Below, one piece after another: positions 9,317-17,308 of a stretch of 64,000 nt of DNA. The notes beneath the pieces are model-generated. The model was given only the letters and a program-made list of their open reading frames with translations. It searched no databases and was not told the DNA's origin. The first letter of the stretch is position 1. Each line of letters starts with the position of its first letter. Source of the DNA: Paraburkholderia sp. IMGN_8 (GTDB lineage Bacteria > Pseudomonadota > Gammaproteobacteria > Burkholderiales > Burkholderiaceae). Position numbers and translations under genes: made by a program. The DNA lies in contig NZ_CP150900.1 in the NCBI RefSeq assembly GCF_038050405.1, positions 3,410,001 through 3,474,000 on the forward strand, in the 5' to 3' direction.

Positions 9317-11239
9317 TCATTTGCGCTTGTTTTCCAGCTCGTCCCACCGTTCCAGCGCAATCAGCAATTCTTCGTCGATCGCTGCGTAGCGCTCGGTCAG
9401 ACGCGTGCCTTCCTGTGGGTCTTTCGCGAAGACCGAACCCTCTTCGAGTTGCGCGCCAATGGTTTTCTGCTCGGCTTCGAGCGCGGCGATTTTCGCCGGC
9501 AGCGCCTCGAGTTCGCGCTGGTCCTTGAACGACAGCTTGGCGGTGCGCTGCGTGTTGCGGCCCGCTCCGCCGTCTTTGGCCGCCACTTCCTTCGCGGCTT
9601 CTTTTTGCGCTTCCTGCGCCATCTGCTGCGAGCGGTCGCGCTGAATCTGCCAGTCGGTAAAGCCGCCGACATACTCGCGCCACTTGCCCCCGCCTTCCGA
9701 CGCGATCACGGAAGTCGCGACGTTATCCAGAAACGCGCGATCGTGGCTGACCAGCAACACGGTGCCGTCGTATTCGGTGAGCAGTTCTTCGAGCAGTTCG
9801 AGCGTGGGGATGTCGAGGTCGTTGGTCGGTTCGTCGAGCACCAGCACATTGGCCGGCCGCGCGAACAGACGCGCGAGCAACAAGCGGTTGCGCTCGCCGC
9901 CCGACAGCGACTTGACCGGCGAACGTGCACGCTCCGGCGCGAACAGGAAGTCGCCGAGGTAGCTCATCACGTGCTTCTTCTGGCCGTTGACTTCGACCCA
10001 CTCGCTGCCCGGGCTGATCGTGTCGGCAAGGCTCTTTTCCAGATCCAGCTGCGCGCGCATCTGGTCGAAGTACGCGACCTGCAAATTGGTGCCGACACGC
10101 ACCGTGCCTTCGTCGGGCGGCAATTCGCCGAGGATCATCTTCAGCAGCGTGGTCTTGCCCGCGCCGTTCGGCCCGACAAAGCCGATCTTGTCGCCGCGCA
10201 TCACCGTGGCCGTGAAGTTGTCGACCACCGTGCGCGCACCGTAGCGCTTGGTCACATCGGTCAATTCCGCGACGATCTTGCCGGACTTCTCGCCCTGCCC
10301 GACGTCGAGCTTGACGTTGCCCTGCACGTTGCGGCGCTCGGCGCGCTCGTTGCGCATCTGCACGAGCCGCGCGATCCGGCCGACGCTGCGCGTACGGCGC
10401 GCTTCGACACCCTTGCGAATCCACACTTCTTCCTGTGCGAGCAGCTTGTCGGCCTTGTCGTTTTCGACGCGCTCGATTTCCAGTTGCTGTGCTTTGCGCG
10501 TCTGATAAGCCGAGAAATTACCGGGATACGACAGCAGACGCCCGCGATCCAGTTCGACGATGCGCGTAGCGACACGGTCGAGAAACGCGCGATCGTGGGT
10601 AATGAAGAGCAGGCCCGCGCGCAGCGAGACCAGCAGCTCTTCGAGCCAGCGAATGCCGTCGAAGTCAAGGTGGTTGGTCGGTTCGTCGAGCAGCAGCACG
10701 TCCGGCTGCACGACCAGCGCGCGCGCCAGCGCGACGCGCTTTTGCATGCCGCCCGACAGCGAGCCGACCCGCGCCTCGCCGTTCAGACCGATCTGCTGCA
10801 GCGTGGTGGCGACGCGCGTGCTCCAGTTCCAGGCGTCCGAATGGTCAAGCGACGACTGCAGCGTGTTCATCCGCGACATCAACTCGTCGTGCTCCGGGCC
10901 TTCCGGCTGGTCGGCGAGCTGATTGGCGACCGCGTCGTATTCATCCAGCAGCGCGCGAGCGTGGGTCAGGCCGGCGGCGACCGCCTCGAACACCGTGTCG
11001 TCCGTATCGAACTCCGGCTCCTGCGGCACATAGACCGTGGTGAGATTCTGCTGGCGCGTGACGAGACCGTCGTCCGGCTTGGTCAGCTCGGCGACGATCT
11101 TCAGCAGCGACGACTTGCCCGCGCCATTGCGGCCGATCAACCCGACGCGTTCGCCCGCTTCGAGAGAGAAATCCGCGTGATCGAGCAACGCGACGTGACC
11201 GAACGCCAGTTGGGCGCCGGTAATGGTGTAAAGCGACAT
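9317..11239 (-). CDS. uup: ABC-F family ATPase, Uup type
   Basis: This 640-residue soluble protein has two ABC ATPase domains in tandem and no membrane domain, which defines ABC-F. Walker A motifs are GRNGAGKSS (about 36-44) and GPNGAGKTT (about 355-363). Signatures are LSGGMQKRVALARAL and LSGGERNRLLLARL. The C-terminal stretch from about 545 is charged, contains Ala/Lys-rich sequence and ends in a coiled-coil-like segment, as in Uup rather than EttA. Uup proteins act on ribosomes and affect precise excision and stress tolerance. The ATG at 11239 is the first of the domain. Confidence 0.93.
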   Translation of the reverse strand: MSLYTITGAQLAFGHVALLDHADFSLEAGERVGLIGRNGAGKSSLLKIVAELTKPDDGLVTRQQNLTTVYVPQEPEFDTDDTVFEAVAAGLTHARALLDEYDAVANQLADQPEGPEHDELMSRMNTLQSSLDHSDAWNWSTRVATTLQQIGLNGEARVGSLSGGMQKRVALARALVVQPDVLLLDEPTNHLDFDGIRWLEELLVSLRAGLLFITHDRAFLDRVATRIVELDRGRLLSYPGNFSAYQTRKAQQLEIERVENDKADKLLAQEEVWIRKGVEARRTRSVGRIARLVQMRNERAERRNVQGNVKLDVGQGEKSGKIVAELTDVTKRYGARTVVDNFTATVMRGDKIGFVGPNGAGKTTLLKMILGELPPDEGTVRVGTNLQVAYFDQMRAQLDLEKSLADTISPGSEWVEVNGQKKHVMSYLGDFLFAPERARSPVKSLSGGERNRLLLARLFARPANVLVLDEPTNDLDIPTLELLEELLTEYDGTVLLVSHDRAFLDNVATSVIASEGGGKWREYVGGFTDWQIQRDRSQQMAQEAQKEAAKEVAAKDGGAGRNTQRTAKLSFKDQRELEALPAKIAALEAEQKTIGAQLEEGSVFAKDPQEGTRLTERYAAIDEELLIALERWDELENKRK

Positions 11240-11363
11240 GGAGAATTGGAGAAAACAGCGATGAGTCGGAACTGCTCATTGTACCGGGCGCACGGGCGGC
11301 TGCCTGTATGCCGGACGAGATAGGCCAAATGGCCGGCTTGCAGAACGAATACTGAGCGCAAGA

Positions 11364-11398
11364 ACGCTGCCGGGCGGTGCTTGCACGCCTGGCAGCGT
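11364..11398. repeat. Inverted repeat between the DUF4399 gene and uup
   Basis: ACGCTGCC and GGCAGCGT form 8-base arms separated by 19 bases, just beyond the stop codon of the DUF4399 gene. It could end that leftward transcript, but the T-rich tail is poor (TTCTTG). Confidence 0.35.
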
Positions 11399-11410
11399 CG
11401 TACGGAAAAA

Positions 11411-11812
11411 CTACTTCACGTGAACCTTGATGGTTTGGCTCCATTCCGGGCCATACGAACGGTGCACACCGTCGCCGAATTGCAGCGTCAGCGTGTGGTC
11501 GCCCGGCGGCAACGTCAGATCGGTTTCGGTCTGGCCTTTGCCGAAGTGGAGCGAATGGTCGTCGGCGGGAATGACTTGTCCCTTGGGAAGCGGCTTGCCG
11601 TCGATCAACAGATGATGATGGCCCGTGCCCTCGGTCATCGTGCCGGCCGGCGCGATCTTCATGCCGTCGACGCCGAACACCACATGCACCGGATTGCTGA
11701 CGGTTGCACCGTCCTTTGGCTGCACGAACGACACGCCTTCGGCCTGCGCCACGCCCGATGCGGCCAGCAACCCGGCCAGCACGACACCAGTCAACCATTT
11801 GTTTTTAAACAT
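11411..11812 (-). CDS. Secreted DUF4399 protein
   Basis: This 133-residue protein has a Sec signal peptide (MFKNKWLTGVVLAGLLAASG, cleavage near AQA-EG) followed by a DUF4399 domain of beta-rich sequence. Conserved-looking elements are FVQPKDGATVSNPVHVVFGV, GHHHLLIDG, DDHSLHFGKGQTE and LPPGDHTLTLQFGDG. The His cluster suggests metal binding, but no activity is established for the family. The start is fixed by GGAGAAACG before the ATG at 11812; an 80-codon upstream extension has no support. Confidence 0.8.
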   Translation of the reverse strand: MFKNKWLTGVVLAGLLAASGVAQAEGVSFVQPKDGATVSNPVHVVFGVDGMKIAPAGTMTEGTGHHHLLIDGKPLPKGQVIPADDHSLHFGKGQTETDLTLPPGDHTLTLQFGDGVHRSYGPEWSQTIKVHVK

Positions 11813-12102
11813 CGTTTCTCCGTTGAGGAAAGCGGCTTGATGCGCTGCGTGGCGGATGGCCGTGGCGGCATGATGCGCCGGGCATGAACGGTTTCGAGAT
11901 AGACCGCGGCTCAGAGCATACACCGAGTGCGTGACGCGATTCGCCGCGCGATGCCGGACGTTTCGCCGGGCACTTTGCGGCGCTGCGACATCGTATCCGG
12001 AGGTCCGTTCGGCAAATTCCGGTACTATTGCGGGTTGCCGCCACTGCCCCAAAAAGGGGCAGAACGGGTGAATTGTTGTATTGAACCGAGAAAGAGTGCG
12101 TC

Positions 12103-12294
12103 GTGAGTGAAGTAATTGAAGTGACTGAATACAAGAGCTGGGTCTGCCTGATTTGCGGCTGGATCTACAACGAGGAAGAAGGCCTGCCCGAAGAAGGCAT
12201 CGCGCCGGGCACGCGCTTCGACGCGATTCCCGACGACTGGCGCTGCCCGCTGTGCGATGTGAGCAAGGCAGAGTTTGCGGTGGTGGAGTTCTGA
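12103..12294 (+). CDS. rubA: Rubredoxin
   Basis: Rubredoxin is a small iron-only electron carrier. This 63-residue protein has both cysteine pairs that hold the iron, CLICGWIY near residue 15 and CPLCDVSKAEF near residue 48, with the usual spacing and acidic surface. Translation starts at a GTG with AGAAAGAG upstream. It stands alone, divergent from the DUF4399 gene, so its redox partner is not visible here. Confidence 0.95.
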   Translation: MSEVIEVTEYKSWVCLICGWIYNEEEGLPEEGIAPGTRFDAIPDDWRCPLCDVSKAEFAVVEF

Positions 12295-12310
12295 TTTCGC
12301 TGGATTGAGC

Positions 12311-12327
12311 CGGTGATGCACCGTTTT
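12311..12327 (+). terminator. Short terminator after rubredoxin
   Basis: CGGTG-atg-CACCG followed by TTTT lies 16 bases past the rubredoxin stop codon. A second stem (ACGGCCCG at 12351-12358 with CGGGCCGT at 12374-12381, followed by TTGCTTT) may back it up. Confidence 0.55.
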
Positions 12328-12430
12328 AGTGCGGCACGTCAGGCGGTCTGACGGCCCGGCGGAAGATGGTCGTCGGGCCGTTTGCTTTGCGAAGAAGCGT
12401 TTCGCTGCCCTCCTCCCGCTCGAACGTGTT

Positions 12431-12439
12431 TGATATACT
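12431..12439 (+). promoter_or_regulatory. Extended -10 promoter of the tRNA-Arg gene
   Basis: TGATATACT contains a TG-N extension and TATACT, a close match to an extended -10 element. It lies about 90 bases before the tRNA. No good -35 box is visible 17 bases upstream, which is consistent with an extended -10 promoter. Confidence 0.5.
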
Positions 12440-12526
12440 CTGCGCGCGCTGGCGAATTTGGACTCGCCCGATCCTTGCGGACCTTGTCCGCCGGCAGGAT
12501 TGAAGCGATGATTTCAGTTCGGTCCT

Positions 12527-12601
12527 CTCCCCGTAGTTCAATGGATAGAACAAGTGCCTCCTAAGCGCTAGATACAGGTTCGATTCCTGTCGGGGGGACC
12601 A
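12527..12601 (+). tRNA. tRNA-Arg (anticodon CCT)
   Basis: The sequence folds into a cloverleaf. The acceptor stem is CTCCCCG with CGGGGGG, the D stem is GTTC/GAAC, and the anticodon stem is AGTGC/GCGCT with loop CTCCTAA giving anticodon CCT. The T arm is ACAGG-TTCGATT-CCTGT, and CCA is encoded at 12599-12601. It reads AGG codons. One acceptor pair is a T-G wobble. Confidence 0.93.
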
Positions 12602-12632
12602 ACTAGCTTCCCAGCGTCTCCCAAGTTTGCCT

Positions 12633-12671
12633 AAAAAAGCCCTGCACGCCTTTCGCTGCGGGGCTTTTTTT
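12633..12671 (+). terminator. Rho-independent terminator of the tRNA gene
   Basis: AAAAAAGCCCTGC pairs with a downstream GCGGGGC followed by seven T residues, about 30 bases after the tRNA 3' end. Confidence 0.8.
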
Positions 12672-13058
12672 ATCGCGCGCATCCGCACTCAACAGCGTCG
12701 CTAACCGATCGCGCAATCCCACAGCCGCAGGAATCTCGGGCCGATTTTGCAATTGTTAAATATTCCACCAAGCAAGTGAGATTAACGTTCCATCACGTAT
12801 CTTTTGCGCGATGGAAAATGAAAATCTCTCGTGATCTTTCAGTAGTCGCAGGATTCAGTGTGATCGCTGTGTTCGTCATACGCACGAATCATTTCGGCCC
12901 CGCGGAACACTTAGGACAGGCGAAGCACCGGCATTCGACCGTTTGCTTTGGTGACAATCAAGTCATGCACCAGAGCCGCAAAAGATCATTTCACTCCGAT
13001 GCGATGAGGAGCGCCCGCCCCTCCTAACGTCCGTTCACCCTGAACAGAGAGCTACATC
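12672..13058. other. AT-richer stretch downstream of tRNA-Arg, no clear gene
   Basis: Base composition is visibly more A/T-rich than in neighbouring genes. A GTG-started frame at 12776-13027 has an N-terminal hydrophobic stretch but no ribosome site or recognisable domain, so I do not call it. TTCCATC (12788-12794) and GATGGAA (12810-12816) form an inverted repeat. No integrase and no obvious second copy of the tRNA 3' end was seen. Confidence 0.5.
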
Positions 13059-13172
13059 ATGAGGAAATGCATCCTTGCGCTTGCTGCACCGGCCGCTAGT
13101 CAACGTGAAAAAACGCCCGGACAGGAGAAGCCGGGCGAAGCCGCCGGGACGCCGACGGCGGAGGAGTGCTGA
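13059..13172 (+). pseudogene. Short ORF, possible remnant of a secreted protein gene
   Basis: The 37-codon frame begins MRKCILALAAPAAS, like the first half of a signal peptide, and has AGAGAG upstream. It then runs into Lys/Glu/Pro-rich sequence overlapping a hairpin and stops. It may be the 5' remnant of a lost lipoprotein or secreted protein gene, or chance. There is no supporting domain. Confidence 0.25.
13108..13137 (-). terminator. Leftward terminator-like hairpin
   Basis: Read on the minus strand, CGCCCGG and CCGGGCG form 7-base arms followed by six T residues. It would end leftward transcription from the DUF4148 gene. It overlaps the small ORF at 13059-13172. Confidence 0.55.
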
Positions 13173-13180
13173 TAACGACA

Positions 13181-13266
13181 AAACAGGCCCGCATCCCCGG
13201 CAAGAGCGAGCCTGTTTCGTGTCGACGTGAACCCAGTCAACGCATGATGCGTCGACGTTCACGTCG
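13181..13266. repeat. Two stem-loops downstream of the DUF4148 gene
   Basis: AAACAGGC (13181-13188) pairs with GCCTGTTT (13210-13217). CGACGTGAAC (13223-13232) pairs with GTTCACGTCG (13257-13266). Together with the hairpin at 13108-13137 they form three consecutive hairpins after the stop of the gene at 13274. Confidence 0.6.
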
Positions 13267-13273
13267 GCATCGA

Positions 13274-13600
13274 TTAGCGACCGATGTAGACCACCGGCGC
13301 CGAGTACGAGCTCACCGTCGTTTCCGCGTGGCTACCCGACTGTGACGAACCGCTTGTCGCCGAACCATAGCCGCTGGTTTGCGCGGTACCATTTTGGGCA
13401 GCTACGCGTGCTTCAGCTGCCTGAATATCCACCGGGTAGTGCGGATCCTTACCGACGGCGGGTGTATAACCGGCCTTTTCAAGCTGGACAAGCTCAGCAC
13501 GAACCTGGGCGCGCGTGACAGGTCCGTTCGATTGCGCGAACGATGCGACCGGAGCGGCGAGAACGAGTGCAACAGCGACAGCTTTGATGAGCGATTTCAT
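13274..13600 (-). CDS. DUF4148 periplasmic protein
   Basis: This 108-residue exported protein starts MKSLIKAVAVALVLAAPVAS with cleavage near FAQ. The DUF4148 element follows: VTRAQVRAELVQLEKAGYTP and HYPVDIQAAEARVAAQN. Its tail is Ser/Gly-rich. Such proteins are abundant and multi-copy in Burkholderia and relatives; their function is unknown. TGGAGGTAG precedes the ATG at 13600, which excludes the 20-codon upstream extension. Confidence 0.88.
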   Translation of the reverse strand: MKSLIKAVAVALVLAAPVASFAQSNGPVTRAQVRAELVQLEKAGYTPAVGKDPHYPVDIQAAEARVAAQNGTAQTSGYGSATSGSSQSGSHAETTVSSYSAPVVYIGR

Positions 13601-13848
13601 GATCACTACCTCCAGAGATTGTTTTATGCGGCGCGACAGACACGCTTGTCTGTAACCCATGAACGTAGTCTAGGAGGGGCCATAACCAGGGTAAATACCT
13701 AAGCCATGAAATCACTGTTGCTGGAAACGTGACAATGACAATGCCGGATCATCAGAACTCTGACAATAAGGCCCGCACCGAACTGCTCGGCCATTCGATG
13801 GTGAAGCAGTTCGGCGCGCGCTTGAGTACGACCTAACCTGCTCAGCAA
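13601..13848. other. Intergenic region, promoter side of the DUF4148 gene
   Basis: No supported gene. A 33-codon frame at 13735-13836 (MTMPDHQNSDNKARTELLGH...) has only a weak ribosome site and no recognisable product. The leftward promoter of the DUF4148 gene should lie near 13620-13710. Confidence 0.4.
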
Positions 13849-14073
13849 ATGCGACTCTGGATACAACCATGCGCACCGTGCGCGGAACTCTACGGACAGC
13901 CGTCGACGGTCGAGCCACACGAGAATCTGACATTGAACGCCGCTGGAGCGGTGAAGGACGCCCAAGCCGAGCAGCACTTCACCTGCATCCGTTGCGGTGC
14001 CGCGTTTGCACGCATCGTCGCCGGCCCCCTCCCGCGACAAGTCTGGATGCTGCTGAATGCCGGGCAGCATTGA
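13849..14073 (+). CDS. Small CxxC protein, hypothetical
   Basis: This is a 74-residue frame without a strong ribosome site. The distinguishing element is HFTCIRCGAAFARI near residues 43-56, a CxxC pair like a zinc or iron knuckle, followed by GPLPRQVWMLLNAG. An additional CAPC lies near residue 8. The arrangement of aromatic-CxxCG then a conserved-looking W near the end resembles small one-knuckle proteins, but I do not recognise a named family. It converges with the GST gene and ends 18 bases before it. Confidence 0.4.
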   Translation: MRLWIQPCAPCAELYGQPSTVEPHENLTLNAAGAVKDAQAEQHFTCIRCGAAFARIVAGPLPRQVWMLLNAGQH

Positions 14074-14091
14074 CTAGGCCGCATTGGAAAA

Positions 14092-14796
14092 TCAGGCGCG
14101 CCTGGGAATCTCCAGCCCCTTCGCTACCGCCGGACGCGCGACGAATGCAGCCAGCGCCCGCTTCACATTCGGGAAATCCTGAATCCCGACCAGATCCCCT
14201 GCTTCATAGAAGCCGATCAGGTTGCGCACCCATGGGAAGGTCGCGATATCGGCGATCGAGTACCTGTCGCCCATGATCCAATCGCGCCCGTCGAGCCGCT
14301 GCTCCAGCACGCCGAGCAAACGCTTCGACTCCGCGACATAACGGTCGCGCGGCCGCTTGTCTTCGTACTCCTTGCCGGCAAACTTGTGGAAGAAACCGAG
14401 CTGGCCGAACATCGGACCGATCCCGCCCATCTGGAACATCACCCACTGGATTGCTTCATAGCGGCCCGCGGCATCCTTCGGGATCAATTGGCCGCTCTTG
14501 TCCGCGAGATAAATCAGGATCGCGCCGGACTCGAACAAGGGCAGTGGATTGCCGTCCGGGCCGTTCGGATCGATGATCGCCGGAATCTTGTTGTTCGGAT
14601 TCAGAGACAGAAACTCGGGCGTCATCTGATCGTTCGTATCGAAGCGCACGAGATGCGGTTCATACGGCAGGCCGGTTTCTTCGAGCATGATCGACACCTT
14701 CACGCCATTGGGCGTCGGCAGCGAGTAGAGCTGAATCCGGTCCGGATGCTCAGCAGCCCATTTCGTCGTGATGGGAAACGCGGATAGATCGGTCAT
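14092..14796 (-). CDS. Glutathione S-transferase, YghU/YfcG-like
   Basis: This 234-residue cytosolic protein has an N-terminal thioredoxin-fold GST domain (IQLYSLPTPNGVKVSIMLEE near 21-40; NKIPAIIDPNGPDG and LFESGAILIYLADK near 68-99) and an all-helical C-terminal domain (SIADIATFPWV). The TPNG motif in place of a catalytic Ser/Tyr and the ESGAILIYLA helix are typical of nu-class GSTs that have disulfide-reductase activity. Substrate specificity cannot be read from the sequence. Confidence 0.9.
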   Translation of the reverse strand: MTDLSAFPITTKWAAEHPDRIQLYSLPTPNGVKVSIMLEETGLPYEPHLVRFDTNDQMTPEFLSLNPNNKIPAIIDPNGPDGNPLPLFESGAILIYLADKSGQLIPKDAAGRYEAIQWVMFQMGGIGPMFGQLGFFHKFAGKEYEDKRPRDRYVAESKRLLGVLEQRLDGRDWIMGDRYSIADIATFPWVRNLIGFYEAGDLVGIQDFPNVKRALAAFVARPAVAKGLEIPRRA

Positions 14797-14987
14797 GGTG
14801 ATGGTGTAACCCTTGTACGAGCGTTGCGGCTGGAAATCGGAAATTGGCGCGGGGACTCAACAGCAGGCCCCGAAAGTGGCCCCTGAAAGCAAGACCGCCA
14901 AATATAAACCGACTCAGCGCAGCGCGTGCGACGCCGCCTCAGAACACCCCACCGCGATTGTGGCCATGCGACTTTCCGCCCAAAGAC

Positions 14988-15209
14988 TCACCACAAATCT
15001 TTGGTCGCGCTCCCAGCGCTCAGGTCATATCCTTCGCGCCACAAGGCCGCGCCGACTGTCGTCAAGAGCGTCCTTTGCTCGCCGTCGAGTTGTTCCCAAG
15101 CCGCCGCCAGCCAGTTGGCGAAGCTCGCGCAGGTGGATTCGAGGTCGACGGGCGCCTTACCCTCCAGGTACTGCCGTTCGAACATCGAAAGCACTTTTTC
15201 GGGTGTCAT
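14988..15209 (-). CDS. Small conserved-looking hypothetical protein
   Basis: This 73-residue protein begins MTPEKVLSMFERQYLEGKAP and is predicted to be mostly helical, with WLAAAWEQLDGEQRTLL in the middle. AGGAGGTGTGCC immediately upstream is a near-perfect ribosome site and fixes the ATG at 15209. I recognise no family. Gly/Pro are rare and there is no membrane segment or signal peptide, so it should be cytosolic. Confidence 0.7.
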   Translation of the reverse strand: MTPEKVLSMFERQYLEGKAPVDLESTCASFANWLAAAWEQLDGEQRTLLTTVGAALWREGYDLSAGSATKDLW

Positions 15210-15389
15210 GGCACACCTCCTGTTGGATGCGCCAAGTCTAAAGGGAGCGCACGGTGCACGGAGCGTGCGCGGCGTCGAACCCGGGTTACTCCCAGGCCAG
15301 CACAGTTCACGGCATGCGGGCAGCAAAAACAAAAGAAAAAAAGCCTAAAGTCCCGTCGCAGCCTGCCGTTAAAAGGCCATGGAGGAGCT

Positions 15390-15725
15390 ATGGACCGCAC
15401 ACACAATACGCCGACGGGGTCATCCCAAACGGCGCTGATCGATCAGGACATTGCGCATATTGGGCGCGTGATGCGGCCGTCTTTACACGGCGATCTGGGT
15501 GGCCCGATTTTCCCGGCCACCTACTGGCGCAAGCGTCTGTTTCAGCTACTCGATACCGGCAACCTTTCTCACGCGCAGTTGCGCGCAGTCGACAGTCTGT
15601 TGCTGCAAATCGACGAGTTCGACGCTTCGGCTATCCAGCCGGCGTGGGGCGCAGTGGCGCAACAAGATTTGCAGCCTGCCGCCCGCGCAGCGAATGCATC
15701 GCCGTCAGCCATCGGCCAAATCTGA
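15390..15725 (+). CDS. Small hypothetical protein
   Basis: This 111-residue protein starts MDRTHNTPTGSSQTALIDQD and contains FPATYWRKRLFQLLDTGNLS and LRAVDSLLLQIDEFDA, a helix pair typical of small regulatory or partner proteins. GGAGGAGCT precedes the ATG and fixes the start. The C-terminus is Ala/Ser-rich and probably disordered. It is divergent from the 73-residue gene, with 180 bases between the starts. Confidence 0.65.
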   Translation: MDRTHNTPTGSSQTALIDQDIAHIGRVMRPSLHGDLGGPIFPATYWRKRLFQLLDTGNLSHAQLRAVDSLLLQIDEFDASAIQPAWGAVAQQDLQPAARAANASPSAIGQI

Positions 15726-15782
15726 CGCCGCTCCTGAAGCCCGCTCCGCGGCGCCTCCTTCCAGCCTCCACGCATAAAAAAA

Positions 15783-15804
15783 GGCCGCGAACTACGCCGC
15801 GGCC
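15783..15804 (-). terminator. Possible bidirectional terminator
   Basis: GGCCGCG and CGCGGCC arms flank a short loop, with an A-run on the left that gives a T-tract on the minus strand. It lies about 55 bases after the stop at 15725, so it may also end the rightward gene, although the plus-strand tail is not T-rich. Confidence 0.4.
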
Positions 15805-15944
15805 ACAACACGTCGCAACGCTGGGAATTCGCGTCACACCGTAAGCCTACACGGCCAATTGTGACATTCGCCTACCGTCGAAAGTCCACCCGCTCAAGGC
15901 GGATATTTTCTGCCCATCGTCAGCAAAAACAGGAAAAATGGGAC

Positions 15945-15963
15945 GACATTAGGTCATAATGTC
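15945..15963. promoter_or_regulatory. Palindrome at the methyltransferase gene promoter
   Basis: GACATTA and TAATGTC are perfect 7-base arms around GGTCA. Outer GGAC (15941) and GTCC (15961) extend the symmetry loosely. It covers a CATAAT (15955-15960) that could be a -10 box and lies 27 bases before the GTG start of the methyltransferase. Confidence 0.5.
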
Positions 15964-15989
15964 CGCAAAAATTCCCAGCAAGGACGCCC

Positions 15990-17261
15990 GTGACCCTCGC
16001 CGCACCGCTCGAACTGCTAAAGCAGGCGCGCGCCCGCTTTACTCAACGCGAAATCGCCGCGCACGTCGGTAAAGACATCAAGACGGTGCGCCGCTGGGAA
16101 AAAGGCGAAACACCATGTCCGGCGATGCTCGAGCCGGCCTTGCGCGATTTGCTGCACACCGGCACCGGCGCGGCTAACGGCGACGCCAGTTTCCGCTTCA
16201 TCGATCTGTTCGCCGGCATCGGCGGCATTCGCTTGGGTTTCGAAGCGCACGGCGGCGCCTGCGTTTTCACGAGCGAGTGGAACGATTTTTCCACCAAGAC
16301 ATATCGCGAGAACTACCCGGGCGGCGCCGACCACGCGCTGATCGGCGACATCGTCTCCTTTCCCGCCGAAGAGGTGCCGAGCCACGACGTGCTGCTTGGC
16401 GGCTTCCCCTGTCAGCCGTTTTCGATCGCCGGCGTCAGCAAGAAAAACGCGCTCGGCCGGCCGCACGGTTTCGAGTGCACGACACAGGGCACGCTGTTTT
16501 TCGACGTCGCGCGCATCATCGCGGCGAAGCGCCCAGCCGCGTTCCTGCTGGAGAACGTGAAGAATCTGCTCTCGCACGACAAAGGCCGCACCTTCGACGT
16601 GATCCTTCAGACGCTGCGCGACGAGCTCGGCTACGAGGTGCATTACCGGGTGGTCGACGGCCAGCACTTCACGCCGCAGCATCGCGAGCGGATCATCATC
16701 GTCGGCTTTCGTGGCAAGACCTCGTTCTCATGGGACGATCTGCATTTGCCGGAAAACGGTCCGCGTCTCGGCTCGATCCTGCACCGGACCGACGGCAGCG
16801 AACCGGACTTGTCGTGGGATCACGACCGCTTCTTCGACCACACCAACCGGCGCGTTCAACCGAAGTACACGCTCACCCCGAACCTCTGGACCTATCTGCA
16901 AAACTACGCGGCGAAACATCGCGCGGCGGGTAATGGCTTCGGCTTCGGCATGGCTTATCCGGACAGCGTCGCGCGCACGCTATCCGCGCGCTATCACAAG
17001 GACGGCTCGGAGATTCTGGTCTATCAGGGCGAGCAGTTGCGCCCGCGGCGCCTGACGCCACGCGAATGCGCGCGGCTGATGGGCTTTCCCGACACGTTCC
17101 GGATTCCCGTCAGCGACACGCAGGCCTATCGCCAGTTCGGCAACAGCGTTGTGATGCCGGTGATGCGGGAAGTGGCGCGCATCATGCTGCCGCATGTGCA
17201 AGCCCTGCTCGCAAAGGAGACGCAGCATGGTTCGGCTCAAGCCCTCTCGCTATACGCCTAA
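15990..17261 (+). CDS. dcm: DNA cytosine-C5 methyltransferase with N-terminal HTH
   Basis: This 423-residue enzyme transfers methyl groups to cytosine C5 in DNA. Residues 1-60 form a helix-turn-helix ([20 protein letters not shown]). The catalytic core follows with motif [17 protein letters not shown] near residue 70, motif [11 protein letters not shown] with the catalytic Cys near 142, motif VI ENVKNLL, motif [15 protein letters not shown] and motif [12 protein letters not shown]. The order is that of Dcm/M.EcoRII-like enzymes, but the target site cannot be read from sequence. A Vsr gene follows 47 bases later. No restriction endonuclease is adjacent. Confidence 0.93.
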   Translation: MTLAAPLELLKQARARFTQREIAAHVGKDIKTVRRWEKGETPCPAMLEPALRDLLHTGTGAANGDASFRFIDLFAGIGGIRLGFEAHGGACVFTSEWNDFSTKTYRENYPGGADHALIGDIVSFPAEEVPSHDVLLGGFPCQPFSIAGVSKKNALGRPHGFECTTQGTLFFDVARIIAAKRPAAFLLENVKNLLSHDKGRTFDVILQTLRDELGYEVHYRVVDGQHFTPQHRERIIIVGFRGKTSFSWDDLHLPENGPRLGSILHRTDGSEPDLSWDHDRFFDHTNRRVQPKYTLTPNLWTYLQNYAAKHRAAGNGFGFGMAYPDSVARTLSARYHKDGSEILVYQGEQLRPRRLTPRECARLMGFPDTFRIPVSDTQAYRQFGNSVVMPVMREVARIMLPHVQALLAKETQHGSAQALSLYA

Positions 17262-17308
17262 GCTGCCCCAGACAGACCCGAGCAACCCAAGCTATCTGAG
17301 CCTTAACG

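Noticed and set aside
9449..11323. 624-codon rightward frame antisense to uup
   Set aside because: Same artefact; composition is Arg/Gln/His-rich and no family is visible.
12326..12688. A 120-codon leftward frame across the tRNA-Arg gene
   Set aside because: Its middle is the antisense of the tRNA, a well-known source of false proteins. It has no other support.
12602..13273. Integrated island at tRNA-Arg
   Set aside because: No integrase, no second copy of the tRNA 3' end and no cargo genes were found in the window.
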